Source: Pomacea canaliculata (Eukaryota; Mollusca; Gastropoda; Architaenioglossa; Ampullariidae). From it: a stretch of 64,000 bases of DNA. Below the pieces are notes generated by a model, which was given only the letters and a program-made list of their open reading frames with translations, had not been told where the DNA came from and ran no database searches. The stretch spans positions 22,849,319-22,913,318 of the forward strand of contig NC_037591.1 of the NCBI RefSeq assembly GCF_003073045.1. Direction: 5' to 3'. Below, one piece after another: positions 48,534-60,665 of the stretch; within the stretch, counting starts at the first letter, position 1; every line of letters starts with the position of its first letter. The position numbers and the translations under genes are program-made.

Positions 48534-50662
48534 TTGTCCTGAACACCAGCTGCACAAGATTTCCATGTGTTGTTCATCTGCTTCAAAGATAATCACCAAG
48601 ATGACTGATCAGCAAAATGTCATCTGTGAGCAGAATCCTTTTGTGAATGGCCTCAGTTTCGAGCTCATTGTGACAGTGGAGTATAACAGAGCTAAAAACA
48701 CTTAATAGATAACCTAGACTGAGGATTGGTCTTTCAAGAGAAAGAAGGAAGTATTGTGGCAAGTGATACAAATGGCTTTCTTCCAATATTTCTCATTATC
48801 CATTTCACTATAAGTAATTTTATTCTCTTTAGAGTTAAATTATGGTTGTCTATCATTGTGTATGTAAATCATAATTGGAGGTATGCTTCTCAGATTTTTA
48901 TATTGTGGCCTTTTCTTCAGTCTTTTTCTCTGACCTTAAAGAGACAAGCATATTATGGTTTTCTGTGATATGCAAGTTGAAAAATACATTATGTGATGTT
49001 TGTGTGGTTGATAATTAAAGCAAAACTTAAGTTATTTTTGTGTATGTGCAAATATGTGCAAGTGCACTATTGATGTATGTCTGGATGGGTCATATGTCTG
49101 AAGTGCAGTGTTATGTTTCCAGTGATAAGGCTACTTGAATTTTTTTTTTTAGATTAAATTGTTTTGATTTTCAAGGTTTAAGTGTTTTTAATGTCAACCG
49201 TTGAAAAGTTTCAATTAATTGAATAGATTACTCTTTGATTAATTTTAATGACTTTCATATACTTGTAATATCAAGATAAACTATCAAAACTTCATTCATA
49301 AACATGAGTGCATGGAAGATAATGCACTCCTAGGAGACTCATATTTTGACCTGGCTGCCTTGTCTTCTTAGAATGATTGTCACAGAAAATTAATTACCAG
49401 AGGTTCTTTATGCTACATGACTGTTGTTGCACAACATTTTGATATGTAGATATTTGTTGCTTATGTTTTAGAGACTTAACAATGGAAAATTTTACTTAAG
49501 TGCTTGATGGATGAAAATAATGAATATCAGCATTGATAATGGTTACCAGCAACTTGCAAAATTTATATGACAGCCTTTCCAACCATGCAGTGGTTTTGTT
49601 TAAAATCTAAGATGACTGTCCATAGTGTAATTTATTTTACACCAAAACTTCAAGCTTTTTACACTTATTTTAAAAAAGAGTTCAAAATGTTTTCATATCC
49701 AGTTTTCTTTTACAGATGGCATTTTGAAACTTTGTAGCAAGGGTTAATTAGCATAATTTTGAATGTGTGACTAAATATAAGTGGTGTAAGTAGAGGTTGC
49801 AAGTCTTTTGCTAAGTTAAAAAAAAAACTGACAAGTTGACAAACAGATTCATTGCTTGGCCATTTTCAGTACAAATTCTGAAAATCTTGCAGAGTCAATA
49901 AATGTGATTCACATTCAATTTAGTGTCCAGCTTTCACCGACAGAAACTTTTATTGAACAAACACTTTGAGGAATTGACTCAATCTTAGAATATCTGAAGT
50001 AGCAGGTGTTATAGAAGCAAAACTTAACACATTTTGATAAATCTTGAATATGGAGTCGGTGTTACAAACAGTGTATCTTGGCATGTGATACTTTTATTTA
50101 TAGCTGCATAAAGTCTTGTTTATTTCCCCCCACCTCCCAAAAATCAAATCTAGTGAGCTTCTTATGCATCATCTTGTAGTAAAGTAGCAGCTTACAATCA
50201 CACGGACAAATGTATTTTGACTAAGATAAGTATTAAATAAATCTATTATTTTCAATGTTATTATTTCTTTTTCTTATTTTGAGGAGAGAAGTTGAGCAGT
50301 GTAGGAAACATGGAAATACATAGCTTGATACTAACACATGCTCTGGTCCTGTGAACTGTCTCAACTTTTCTTCGCGATATTGAAAGACCACTTTACAAAT
50401 GCCAGTCTTGTTCCAGCATGTCGAACAAAATTGCTGCCTGTAACCATCCATCTACTCTAACGTCAAAGCACAGAGAACAATGGGATAGCTTCTTGATGTA
50501 GCAGATTGGACACAGATTCGTTGTTAGGTCTCTCTTATTTGTGTCGACATGCCATGGTTATGTACTGGTCAGCACTAATTTGATGAAATAAGTATGACAA
50601 CGACCCAGAGACTGATGGTGATGATCGCTGCACATCGGTCAGATGGAGGTTGTTGCTCCACT
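48534..50662. other. Intergenic, 3' flanks of centrin-3 (+) and the proline-rich gene (-)
   Basis: AT-rich with no coding exon. attaaa near 49015 and aataaa near 49895 could serve centrin-3. tttatt at 50093-50098 reads AATAAA on the minus strand and could end the proline-rich gene. Confidence 0.4.
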
Positions 50663-53600
50663 CTACCATGCGCCTGCAAAAGAAACATAGATGTTATTGA
50701 TCGATCATGGAAGTCTATGTCATAAAACTATTTAGTTGTGTTTTGCCATACAAACTACAATTTGGAACCTCTGGTTACAGTGCCACAACAAGCTAAAGCT
50801 AAATTTTATTTTTCTTCTTATAAAATGTTCTACCTTAATATTTTGTCATATGTTTAAACATATGCTGGCTTAAGTCTTCTGGTCACAAACCCTCGGATAA
50901 ATAGATGAAGTGGTTACTTTGAGACATGCAGTAATCATATTTGCAAACTTAAGGGGTGTTAGAAAACTGCCTTTTGACTGAGCTATTAATCATAATAATT
51001 TTGTTCCTTTTGTGACATATTTCTCGAAGCTAAACTATTACATAATTTCTCACTTACCTCCAGTTTGGTACATAGGACCTGAAATCATATGCAAAGATTG
51101 TTAACCATAGTCAAAGAAATTTAAACTCTTAAATTATTAAGTTTATTCAGTTCTAGCATTTGATGTCCCTTAAATCCACAACCTATGTAAGAGCTTCAAG
51201 CTAATGAGGCCTTGTAATAGAAGCCAGTTTATCATGGTGAGGTGAGGGGTACACTGTAATCAGACGTCTTGACCTTTTCACAAGGACTTGTATCTCGCGA
51301 ACTCAATAGAGCTCAGATTGGAACTTCATAAATTTGCAAGAAATTCCACTCAGATGGACTTTCAAGCCAAGATTACACAAATGGTTGGGGGTTCGTATTT
51401 ACGAAACACTCTTACCCAGCTTGTTATCTTACACAAAATGGATAAATTGGCAAACCCCGCCTTCGTGTACTCGGGTAGGCGGGAGTGGAGGGGTCTCTTT
51501 CCGAAAACTTTCTCCCACCTAGGATTGTGACTGGTTTATTTCAACTAATACTGAGACTTTTTCCAAAGTCTAACAAATAAGACAACATAATAGTACAGAA
51601 CTGTTCAGTGAACACCGTTTACTTTTATTAAATTTATATTCTGAGTGTTAGACGCCATAAGAAACCAACTTTGCCCTTTGGTTTTCTCCGCTGTTTTGTT
51701 CTTGAAAATATTGGCAGTCTTTTAACTGTCTTTGCTCGACGAGCAACCACCAAGAATACAAAGATGCATTGTGATTATCTTTTGTCTACCTGTTTACAGA
51801 TGCACATGCGTGTTTAGTGATAGTAGTTCATGTGAAAATACTTTACAAAACAATGCAGGAAGTTTGTGACTACAAGCAAACCACAATCTCTGGTTAAGTG
51901 AGTAATAATAATAATAAAATCCTTACGTCCATAACCAGGCATAGGCATAGGCATCATTTCCATCAGTGGGTCACCCACCAAACCTAAAACATAGAAGAAA
52001 AGTTTCTAAAACATGAACATGTAGCTCGTTTAAAACAATGCAAATCTTATTAGTTTCACACGTGTATAGGCCTAGAGAGACAACGATGCATATAGAGTGT
52101 AATTAAAACTCAAGAAAATTGGAATGTTGAATAAAATTTATTTCATTTACAGATTGTGAAAAGTGAAAATAAAGGCTTACGCAAAATCTCAGCTTCGCTC
52201 GGCGTTGGTGGAGTACCTGTAGACGAATGCACACGTGAAAGTTGACAGCAAAAACTCAAAAACTGAATCCTTAGACCTTTCAAGGGAAAATAGCAACTTG
52301 GGCTGTAGTGATAGATACTGACTTTCTGAAAAATATCCGCATTGCAATTTATGGTTTCTAAAAAAATTGTTTACTTACATCAGTTCTAACTCACAGCTAC
52401 ATGAAGTTTTATTCAGGCCGTCATTATGCAAAGAAAACCAAACTGGTCTTAGTAGTCGGACTTATTTAGCAAGAAAAGTTTTGGACGATGGTAGGGCAGT
52501 TTTTGCCGACTAGCTAGCAAGACTTTAGTAGTTTGCCATCAGGGAGAGGCACGGGAAGGCGAGGTGTAGGGGAAGTTGCTAAAGCAGACTTTCCGTGGTT
52601 GCCCGACCCTTGAAAAAACGAGGGATGCGGGGGACTGGTTTGGTGTGTGTAAGATAGAGATCGAGAGAGAATCTGTAAAACTTCGACTGACAGACGAACT
52701 ACTGTCGATGCCAAGTGATGCAGAAGGAGACTTCAGTTTTGCACATTTAATGATGCTTTTTGGAGAACACCATGCGCAAAACCCTCCACAACCATCATAC
52801 TTCCATTTCAATTGGTGAAAGGTTGATATAGAACCTATGCTTTGCAGACGACACAGATCCGTTAGCAGGCAAAGAACTGCAAGACCTCACCAACAGACTG
52901 ATAGACAGTTCAGATGCACATGGAATGGAGACAAGAACTCAGTAGTCGACTCCACGGTGGCCAGAGGACGACCTGGCTTACAAACATCAAAGACTGGACT
53001 GGTCATCTGTACAGGACCTGCTGACTATCGACAAGAGTGGCTGGTGTGTAGTCACGTGACTTCCCTCCCCCAATCAACTACAGGTGTCGGTCAAGGGACG
53101 ACTGACTGGTGTCGTTCTCTATCATTTAAGCCCAATTTGCTGGTTGACTTTTTTTTAAGTCTTAATTACAAGAATAGGTTGGGATGTAATTCAGCTCTGC
53201 TGAAGGTAGCGGAAGTTTGCAATGCTAAAATGTAAATAATAATTTTACAACATTCCACACCTTTGTCTATTTGCCCTGACTATTGGGGATGTACGACTGG
53301 GGCAAACACTTACCTCTCATACGGATTTTATTTTCGAGGAAATGCACGACCATATCTAGGGAAAAAAGAAAGAAAATCCTTTAAGGTTATATGCAAGATA
53401 CATTTAAAGCATACATAAATTAGAGAACATTATTAAAAATAAAAAGTCGGCTTGATGGATCAATGACAGATAATTCTACTTCACAGTGAAATGGAAAGTT
53501 ATTTTAGTGGATAGGCCCATGATGTATTCATTATCATTTGGTTCTGAGTTCAATGAATCGTTAATTTTGTAAAAGTTATAGAAACATAAACAGTTTCTAT

Positions 53601-56600
53601 AAATGTGTTTGTGGTACCTTTGTGGTAATCAGGCAAGCTCCACTGATAAGGCATGCCTCCGGGGTAGACAGGAGGAAGATGTGGAATTTCTGCAAATAAA
53701 GTTACATTCTTTGACTTTAATCTTTTATAAAATTAACAGTTATGAGCAAATATTAAAGGGAATTGGAGCGATAGATTGGAAAAAGTGGTTCATTGAACTA
53801 AAAGAAGTAATAAGTTTCTTTCCTATTCTGTACTATTTTTAGCGCCTTTCACTTTTCAAAACACAAACAGGGTTGTACTTGAAGATGTAGGACCTAGACT
53901 CATTGGTACGATTTTGTTCAGTGTAATCTTTCCTGAGCTCGCATCTGCACAGGGAAATACGTTTTACAAATATTTAGATGATGATGATGAAGATGATGAT
54001 GATTTACATTCTCTTTGATGCGCACGTCCTTACCTCGTGGTCGGCCCGTCGCTGGGTTGTACAGGAGCTCGAACAGTCGTCTGTCTGAAAATGAAAAAAT
54101 AAATATTTCTTAATCTGTATTACATTCCGGGTACGTGGCAAACAAATTAAGTAATTTTACTCACATTTTTGTGTTGTACTGCACAGCAGAGATCGTATTT
54201 TAATTACATTTCTGCTATATGGCAACAACACAAATAATGTTTATTTTTATATTGTATGTACGCATCTATATTTTTATAGGCGGTACCAGTTCTGTGTTAC
54301 CATCCGACCCTGAGAGGTGGCAAAGAAATACAGATTTCTATTCTGTGTGATGTTCACATTTTTTTGCAGACAAATATCTGCTATTTGGAAACATTTTTAT
54401 TCTTTTTCATCAACAGGGCTTTCCTCATTTTTAATCACAAGGTCTACTTTCTTTTAATCAAGAGAACCAATCTCTTTTTAATAAATAGGACCAACCCCAT
54501 TTTTTATCTATTTGGGCGTGAGTGCCGTATGTGTATATGTAGGTGTGTATGCGAGTCTCTTTGGGCTTATGTTTGAATGTGTCAGACTGACAATAACTTG
54601 TCTTTCGCTTATCAGCTTTCTGTTAAATATAGTTAGGTCACGTGATGATGGCTCTGATAAGCATACCTTTGAACTTGTCTCCAGTTAAAAACATGCCACC
54701 TGCAAAACAAGTAAAACAAAAAGATCAAGTTTGTTGTCTACTCCCAACCGATGTGTCCATAAGTTTCTGTAGGTTTTCATGACTTTTGTACACGACTAAC
54801 AATACAACTTGAGGTGTCCCCCCCCCCCCCACACACACACACACTTTTGATGTCCCAGCAACGGACGTAAAGCCAAACAACTGGGTTAACCAAGAAAGAG
54901 AAAAATATTGTAACCTCCATATCCCATGCCGGGGTCCATCCCGGGAGCTGGCTGCTGGCCATAGTTGTTAGGATCCACGGCAGGGGGCCCTCCGTATGGT
55001 GGTTGAGGACCTCCGTAGCCTCCGCCCATCATAGGAGGTTGAGGTGGTCCCTGAGGAGGGCCCATAGGGGGTCCCTGTGGTGGACCCATTGGTGGACCTT
55101 GAGGTGGACCCATAGGAGGACCCATAGGAGGACCCATAGGTGGACCCATAGGTGGACCCTGAGGTGGACCCATTGGTGGACCCATAGGTGGACCCTGAGG
55201 AGGTGTAGCTGTTTAGGAAAATAAACATACATGTACGTTAGATGTATGGGGGAAATACATGCATGTATATGGGTGACGAGAGAGAAAATTTTGTAGCATG
55301 AGTCATGAACATCGTAAAGGCAGTTCTGAAAAAAAAAAAACTGGTTTTAAGTGTAAGAATCTTGACTGAAGGAGTTTTGTTTCAGGACTCGTATTCACGA
55401 AGAACATCACGCAACCTGCTACTCTGCCTGAGCCGGGTGAATCAACCTCCAGCAGAGAGAGAGACTAAAGCCTATTTTCACGAACTGAGGGTAGGTCTAC
55501 CCAAATCGGTTCACTAGCCGGTATTTTTTTCTCAGGAGTTCCCCTTTCGGTAACGGTGTCAGTTTAAGGTTAATAGGATGAACAAGGAATTTGCCTACAA
55601 CAGACAAAATGGACAGAACTGTTCGGTACATATTCTTTCTATTGAATTCATAACTGTGCCCTGAGTCCCTGGTGTTTCTCAGTGTCTAATGGTAGCATCC
55701 GATGGTCAAAATGGACTCGCGTGTATTTTCTTGGTGTTGAACCGATAGTAAAAACAGGAAGCAGTACCCGCTTCCTTAACGGTTCATCAAGCTTTGCTTT
55801 TTTACATAGCGACCTGTCCTTGTGACTGTTATTACATGACAACGGCTCCTCAATACATCCGTTTAAATGGCAACCGTCCCCAATATGCAGAGCCTGAAAA
55901 TTCCCCCCACCCCAGGAATTTCACGATTATGCACAAATCAAAGTTGACAAGCAATTCGTGATGCATGAATACATAAGAGGTTCAGATTGTCAGAAGCCAT
56001 AACCTTTCAAAATTCTAAAAAGGCATAATCATAAATGCAATAATATGTATATATATACATTTTTTCATTTTCTTTGTTGACAATAGTGTCACTGTTGTCG
56101 TTGCTGGTGTTCATGTTATATGTGATGTTCCTAGTTGATGCAAACGTGTCATACGTGTAAGTCATTGCCCCAGTAAAGTCCTATATGCTGAACCACATTT
56201 TTTATTTGCCTTCATTCGTAAGGAATAATGGAGAGAGAACTCTCTTAGTAAGAAAAATGTTTAATTTAATATTAAATATACATAGATATTTACACAGACA
56301 CATTTAGGCGTTGGACATAAAACATTTATTTTTAATACTGACACAAAAAAAGAGAAAATAAAAATAATACTCTTGACAAACCAGTGACAAATGACATCAA
56401 TTGTACAGTCGCATATAAAAGCTTAATAATTAACAACCATTACAGACTGTCATGGAAGACATTTGCGACAAAAACAGTCAAAGGATTTCTCTTTGAAATC
56501 AAACGTTACAATATGCATTTCAAAAGAGGTATAAATTCCTGTATGGAAGAATGACAGATGGACACACGAACAGAACATTTTAACACAGGTTGTGCCGCTT

Positions 56601-59600
56601 GGTCTAGAGCGCACTCAGCACTAAGTGCACGCACTATTGTATCTAATGGCCTGTGCAATAGTCGTATCATATGACCTGCAGCACTGCAAATTTATTAAAA
56701 TATTTTTTAGGTTGCAAATCATTCGATGTAATAGTTAGAAAGTTGCACAGTTAGACTAACAAACAAAAATAATGAATTTTTAAAAAATGGCCATTTTAGC
56801 ATTAAAGTTGAGGAAGGTGCAATTTATTTCTAATGGGAAAACCCCAGTGCAAGACTGTTACCAGGAATCTGGACTAATATGCTCCTTCCGTTTTGGAGAT
56901 ACAGCCTACGAACATCATATGCACAAAAAAGGGTGACGTCCAGTTTGTACACGGCAAAATTAACATGTTCCCATCTCTCCTATCAGCTGTACAATCGTGA
57001 CGTCAATGTTGTGCATGGTAATGAAGGCCCGTATCCTCAGAACGGAAGGGATGTGCTCGCTTATATTTGGGGAAACAGTTTCTTACGCTGAGTTTTACCA
57101 GGCATGAGAAAAAGTTTTCGCACCCTTACACGGCCGCATAACGACTACTTGTGGCAGCACTGAACACCAACAGAAAAAGCGGAGACAATTTATCCGATAA
57201 GACTGCACACTGCAGCATGGTATAAGAAAAAATATAAGACAAACTACATCGATGCATCGTGTAATGTTTCCACCGTGAGACCAGGAAGCGTGACGACAGT
57301 GGAAAGGCATCGACGAAGAACGCATGCACGGACGCACGGAAGACGGAAAGCACACCTAGGCAAGGCAAACACGGGGAGGTAATTACGTGGTGCAGGCTGT
57401 GGATGTGGCACAGGTTGTGGAGGAGGAAGAGGAGGTTGAGGAAGAGGTTTATTCGGATCGACAGGTGGCTGCGGCGGCACAGGTGGTTGAGGAGGCGCTG
57501 AGTTAGGCGGCTGGGGAGGCAGAGACGGCGCCGGGGTTGCTCCTACAACATATAGAGCCGTCGTGCTGTGACCTTAGCGCATAGATGCACACATATGACG
57601 TCATGTCTGGATTGTGAGACAGTACATAACACAGCAAAGCCTACACTGAGGAACATTGCTACAAAAAAGTGATATAAAAGCAAGCATGGGCAAGCAATGG
57701 AATTATCAATTTTGAGTACAAGGCAAGATATGAGAAGTGGCTCAATGTGCACTGAACACAAACATTTGAAACTCAATCATTATTTTTTTTCTCTTAGAGA
57801 TATAAGATTTAAAAGACAATGTGGTCTATAATTATCTATAATGATTCTTAAAATCCTTTTTTTTTTTCATAGCAAAAGAAACTGTTCTTGGATATTAAAA
57901 AAAAAATAGGTTAAAGAGAGAACTAGACTTGTATCACTTCAAACGATCATTGAACTTTCCGTCTAGTTTGCAGCATACTTCATGTTTGTAAATTATGTAG
58001 ATACAGTGTGTTTTCCAAAGGCACACACTTTATAGTACACAGGACAGAACTGGGCAAATTCCAACTCACGTCGTGTTTTCGTACAGGCACCTTAAGACTG
58101 AATGAAAATGAGAAATAAACAATTTTGATGTCCTTGTCTTCCCTTTCAAATGTATTTTATAATTATCCTTGACAGAAGCGATTATATACAAAACCCTGTC
58201 TGCACAAAAGTTCTCCCCTACTGACGAAGCACACCGCCGGCCTGCAGCATACATAAAAGCGGAAAGATGCAGCAAGGAAACGCAGTGCATGATGGGATAG
58301 GATTTACTACAGCATCGCGCATGCGCGGCAACGCATCAAGGAAATAATTCTATGCTGCGCAGTGATATTGTAAAGCTTTAAAACTACTGACAGAAGCATT
58401 TCATTTGTTTTGGGCACAAAAAAAATCTTTTGATAACGATGTGGTAGTTTCCCTCTCACTCCATGACACCATTTAACAGCTACAAGGTTTTGTCTTTCCA
58501 CGATGCGCTCTAAAGGAGCTGTCAACGATAGAAAGGGATATGAAATGTTCCATAGTCATTTACCATTGTTACTTGCACCTAAGCTTTGTAAAGTTGGACG
58601 GCTTGCGGCGTTGAACCTCCATTTGCCAGCAGTTTTGGAAGAATTGAACGAAGCATCTGTGCCAGAAGTTGTTTTATTGATGCTTGAAACTCTGAAAAAG
58701 CAAGTAAAGGGGGGAAAAGCATTGCCATGAAAAATCTTGCTACTGCTTTAAAGATGCAACAACGAGGGACACAGACATACACATTACATATAACATCCTT
58801 CATGTTAGCACATCACCTGACACCGCCGGAAGTAACGCCGGTTGCTTTTGAATGTGAAAGGTTGTTATATTAACGACATGAAACTAACCTGCCCATCTAA
58901 TCATCGTCTTTTGTTATTACCATGAATGTAATCTCTGGACTGCTTGCAGACGAATTTTTTTAATGAACTTCTATAATGAGGCCAAACACAAATTTGTTTG
59001 TATAATTATCAACATCAAGAAGATCCAGACGATGCGAACGATGTTGACGGTTAGTACAAAAGCTTTATTGTCTGTTGCGTTTTCAGTTTATTGGCTCTAA
59101 GTCGTCTACTGCAAGTTGCTGATCGCCGAGACCTGACAGCCTTCATCTTCGCGAGAGGCTGAGAGTGTCGGCAGACAGCCAACAATCCAGAGATATACAC
59201 GTCCATGGTTGGTAGTATACAGACACTCCCTTCGTTAGATGGGATTAGCTTTTGGGGATTTCACATACAGGTATCTTTAATATATTTAGAAATGTATTTC
59301 AATAACTCCAATTTAGAACTTAAATACAAATTTAAAAATGCACATTTATTTACAACACGTGCCACTAATGTACAATCGAAAAACAGAACAAATGTTACTT
59401 GTAATTACCTTATTAAATCCGTGGTGGTGGTCTGCGTACGTGGGGTTTTGATGCTGGAGGCGGATGGACTAACTAGAAGATGAGCATGAGACATAGGGAC
59501 GTTAACTTTAGAAGTACTTCGTCTGCTTCGTCCTCGTCGTCGACGAGAGGTCAAGAGTTCACGCGGATGAACGAAAAGTAGGCCGACAATAAGCGCGGAT

Positions 59601-60665
59601 TGACGGCAAGGGAGAGCCCCCGGTGTACATTGGCTACTGATGTAAGTTTGTTTGTTTTTTTAACCCCTCGGCAGGAGTATCTTGAGCACCCACAAACATA
59701 TTCTTGTCTTCTGTCTCTCCAAAACCCGTAATTCTTTTCCTTTGCGTTCATCAAACTATTTCCGCTAATTCACATTGATATTGTGAGATTATGGGGTTGT
59801 TTACGGGGGACTGATGAAACACAAAGCGGGGAGTGTCTGTATATGTACAAAATAAAACCAGTAGAACAATTTTATTACTATCATTTCATGATAACCTTGT
59901 CTCGCCGCTGAAAGAACACAGTTCACCAGGTAAAGTCGGTGCAAGTGTATACACTAGACCTCATAGGAACTATTTTCAGTTCGACATATGTTGGGGGAGC
60001 AGAGAATTCCGTGAGAAGTAAAGACTTGTTACACGTGCGAGGGACAAAACTGTTGCAGCGGCAGAGCAGGAAGACGACGACAGCAGCAGCAACAGTAAAG
60101 GTATAAAACTAGCAAAGGACTGTGGCTTGCATGCCATCGGGGTTTCAAATGATGCGACTGATGTCTTTGATCAGAATTCAGTTCTCCTGACACCACTCAT
60201 ATTCTAAAACGGAATCCCGATGTCAGACGGACTGAACTAAGTCTTACCACAATGTTCTTCTCATGCGAATGGAAAAGGAAAAATCGCACGAGTCCAAGCA
60301 TAATAATCATCGTATTAGCAATAAGAATAGAAAAAATAGAGCATATAAACGGTTTGATGCATACACGGTGTGTGTGATTGGATGTAATGTATGTGCTTGT
60401 GCGCATTCGAGTATGCAAGCGTGTATATATGCGAGCATGTGCATGTGTGTGGATGAACGAGTTAATGTAAATTTTTTTATTAGCAGTAACAGTGGTATTG
60501 TGTACTATTTCTCATCGGTGTGGTGCTCTGTAAGCTGTCTGTGTTGTAGAGATGAAAGATGATACAAAGAACGATGAGAGATGTTGATGAACAAAGGGGA
60601 GGGAATCTGCTGATCATACTTACGTGGATTAGCCATCATCTGAGGTGTTATCATTGCCGCAGATG
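50663..60665 (-). CDS. Unrecognised proline/methionine/glycine-rich protein, 3' part, many small phase-1 exons
   Basis: Eleven exons on the minus strand: 60665-60624, 57542-57387, 55208-54915, 54699-54667, 54084-54034, 53689-53618, 53355-53314, 52216-52181, 51983-51927, 51078-51058 and 50673-50663. Every junction is phase 1 with GT-AG ends, and every internal exon is a multiple of 3 (21-294 bases), so exons can be skipped without losing frame. Content in order: SAAMITPQMMANP; a Pro-rich exon (PPQPPVPPQPPVDPNKPLP); the GPPMGPPQGPP repeat exon ending GMDPGMGYGG; then a non-repetitive region (MFLTGDKFKDRRLFELLYNP, GGMPYQWSLPDYHK, MVVHFLENKIRMRG, TPPTPSEAEILRLVGDPLME) and the C-terminus MYQTGGAW. 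At least 271 residues are readable; the N-terminus and any signal peptide lie upstream and were not found. I do not recognise the family; a matrix, adhesive or scaffold role is speculation. Introns hold LINE and dispersed repeats. Confidence 0.7.
51388..51730. repeat. Dispersed repeat, copy 1 of 3
   Basis: Motifs gttcgtatttacgaaac, ctcccacctag, gactggttta, tctaacaaataagac and agacgccataa occur in the same order as in 63203-63730. A third, partial copy lies at about 55384-55660. It is in an intron of the proline-rich gene. Class unknown. Confidence 0.5.
52828..53100 (+). mobile_element. RTE-type LINE fragment with internal deletion
   Basis: The reading starts LCFADDTDPLAGKELQDLTN, the catalytic ADD block of RTE reverse transcriptases, and jumps after about 100 bases to a 3'-end-like RGRPGLQTSKTGLV with DYRQEWLV. 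Most of the ORF is absent and the frame is interrupted. The overlapping ORF from 52837 is this fragment, not a host gene. Confidence 0.65.
54985..55200. repeat. Coding tandem repeat (GPPM/GPPQ units)
   Basis: Twelve-base units reading GPPM or GPPQ on the minus strand are repeated about 14 times in the largest exon of the proline-rich gene. The repetition opens long shadow frames on both strands. Copy number is probably variable between individuals. Confidence 0.85.
55384..55660. repeat. Dispersed repeat, copy 2 of 3 (partial)
   Basis: The block gactcgtattcacgaagaac, then cctgagccgggtgaatcaac, matches 63205-63265, and gacagaactgttc matches the later part of the copy at 51388. It lies in an intron of the proline-rich gene. 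Confidence 0.45.
58316..58327. promoter_or_regulatory. NRF-1-like palindrome cgcgcatgcgcg
   Basis: A perfect 12-bp palindrome of the NRF-1 type, about 175 bases before a small + strand ORF at 58503. It may be a promoter element for that ORF or chance. Confidence 0.3.
58503..58730 (+). CDS. Small unrecognised ORF inside an intron of the opposite-strand gene
   Basis: A 75-codon frame starting MRSKGAVNDRKGYEMF and ending LKKQVKGGKALP. The composition is protein-like: leucine-rich helical stretches such as LPLLLAPKLCKVGRLAALNL and VVLLMLETLKKQV. It is not simple repeat and not the shadow of a known exon. An NRF-1-like palindrome lies upstream. No family is recognised. It could be a short nested gene, the first exon of a longer one, or a transposon scrap. 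Confidence 0.3.
   Translation: MRSKGAVNDRKGYEMFHSHLPLLLAPKLCKVGRLAALNLHLPAVLEELNEASVPEVVLLMLETLKKQVKGGKALP

Noticed and set aside
50560-50673. Apparent C-terminal transmembrane segment (CAAIITISLWVVVIL) in the last exon of the proline-rich gene
   Set aside because: It is out of frame. With the phase-1 junction from 51058 the exon reads GAW and stops at 50663-50665.
55003-55232. Arg/Trp-rich and Gly/Ser-rich ORFs opposite or alongside the GPPM repeat
   Set aside because: They are shadow frames of the 12-bp coding repeat; only the GPPM/GPPQ frame has matching splice sites and phase.
59413-59476. Possible extra minus-strand Pro-rich exon ending at gtaatt or gtacgc
   Set aside because: With the better donor its length is not a multiple of three, unlike every other exon of that gene; the in-phase alternative donor is weak.
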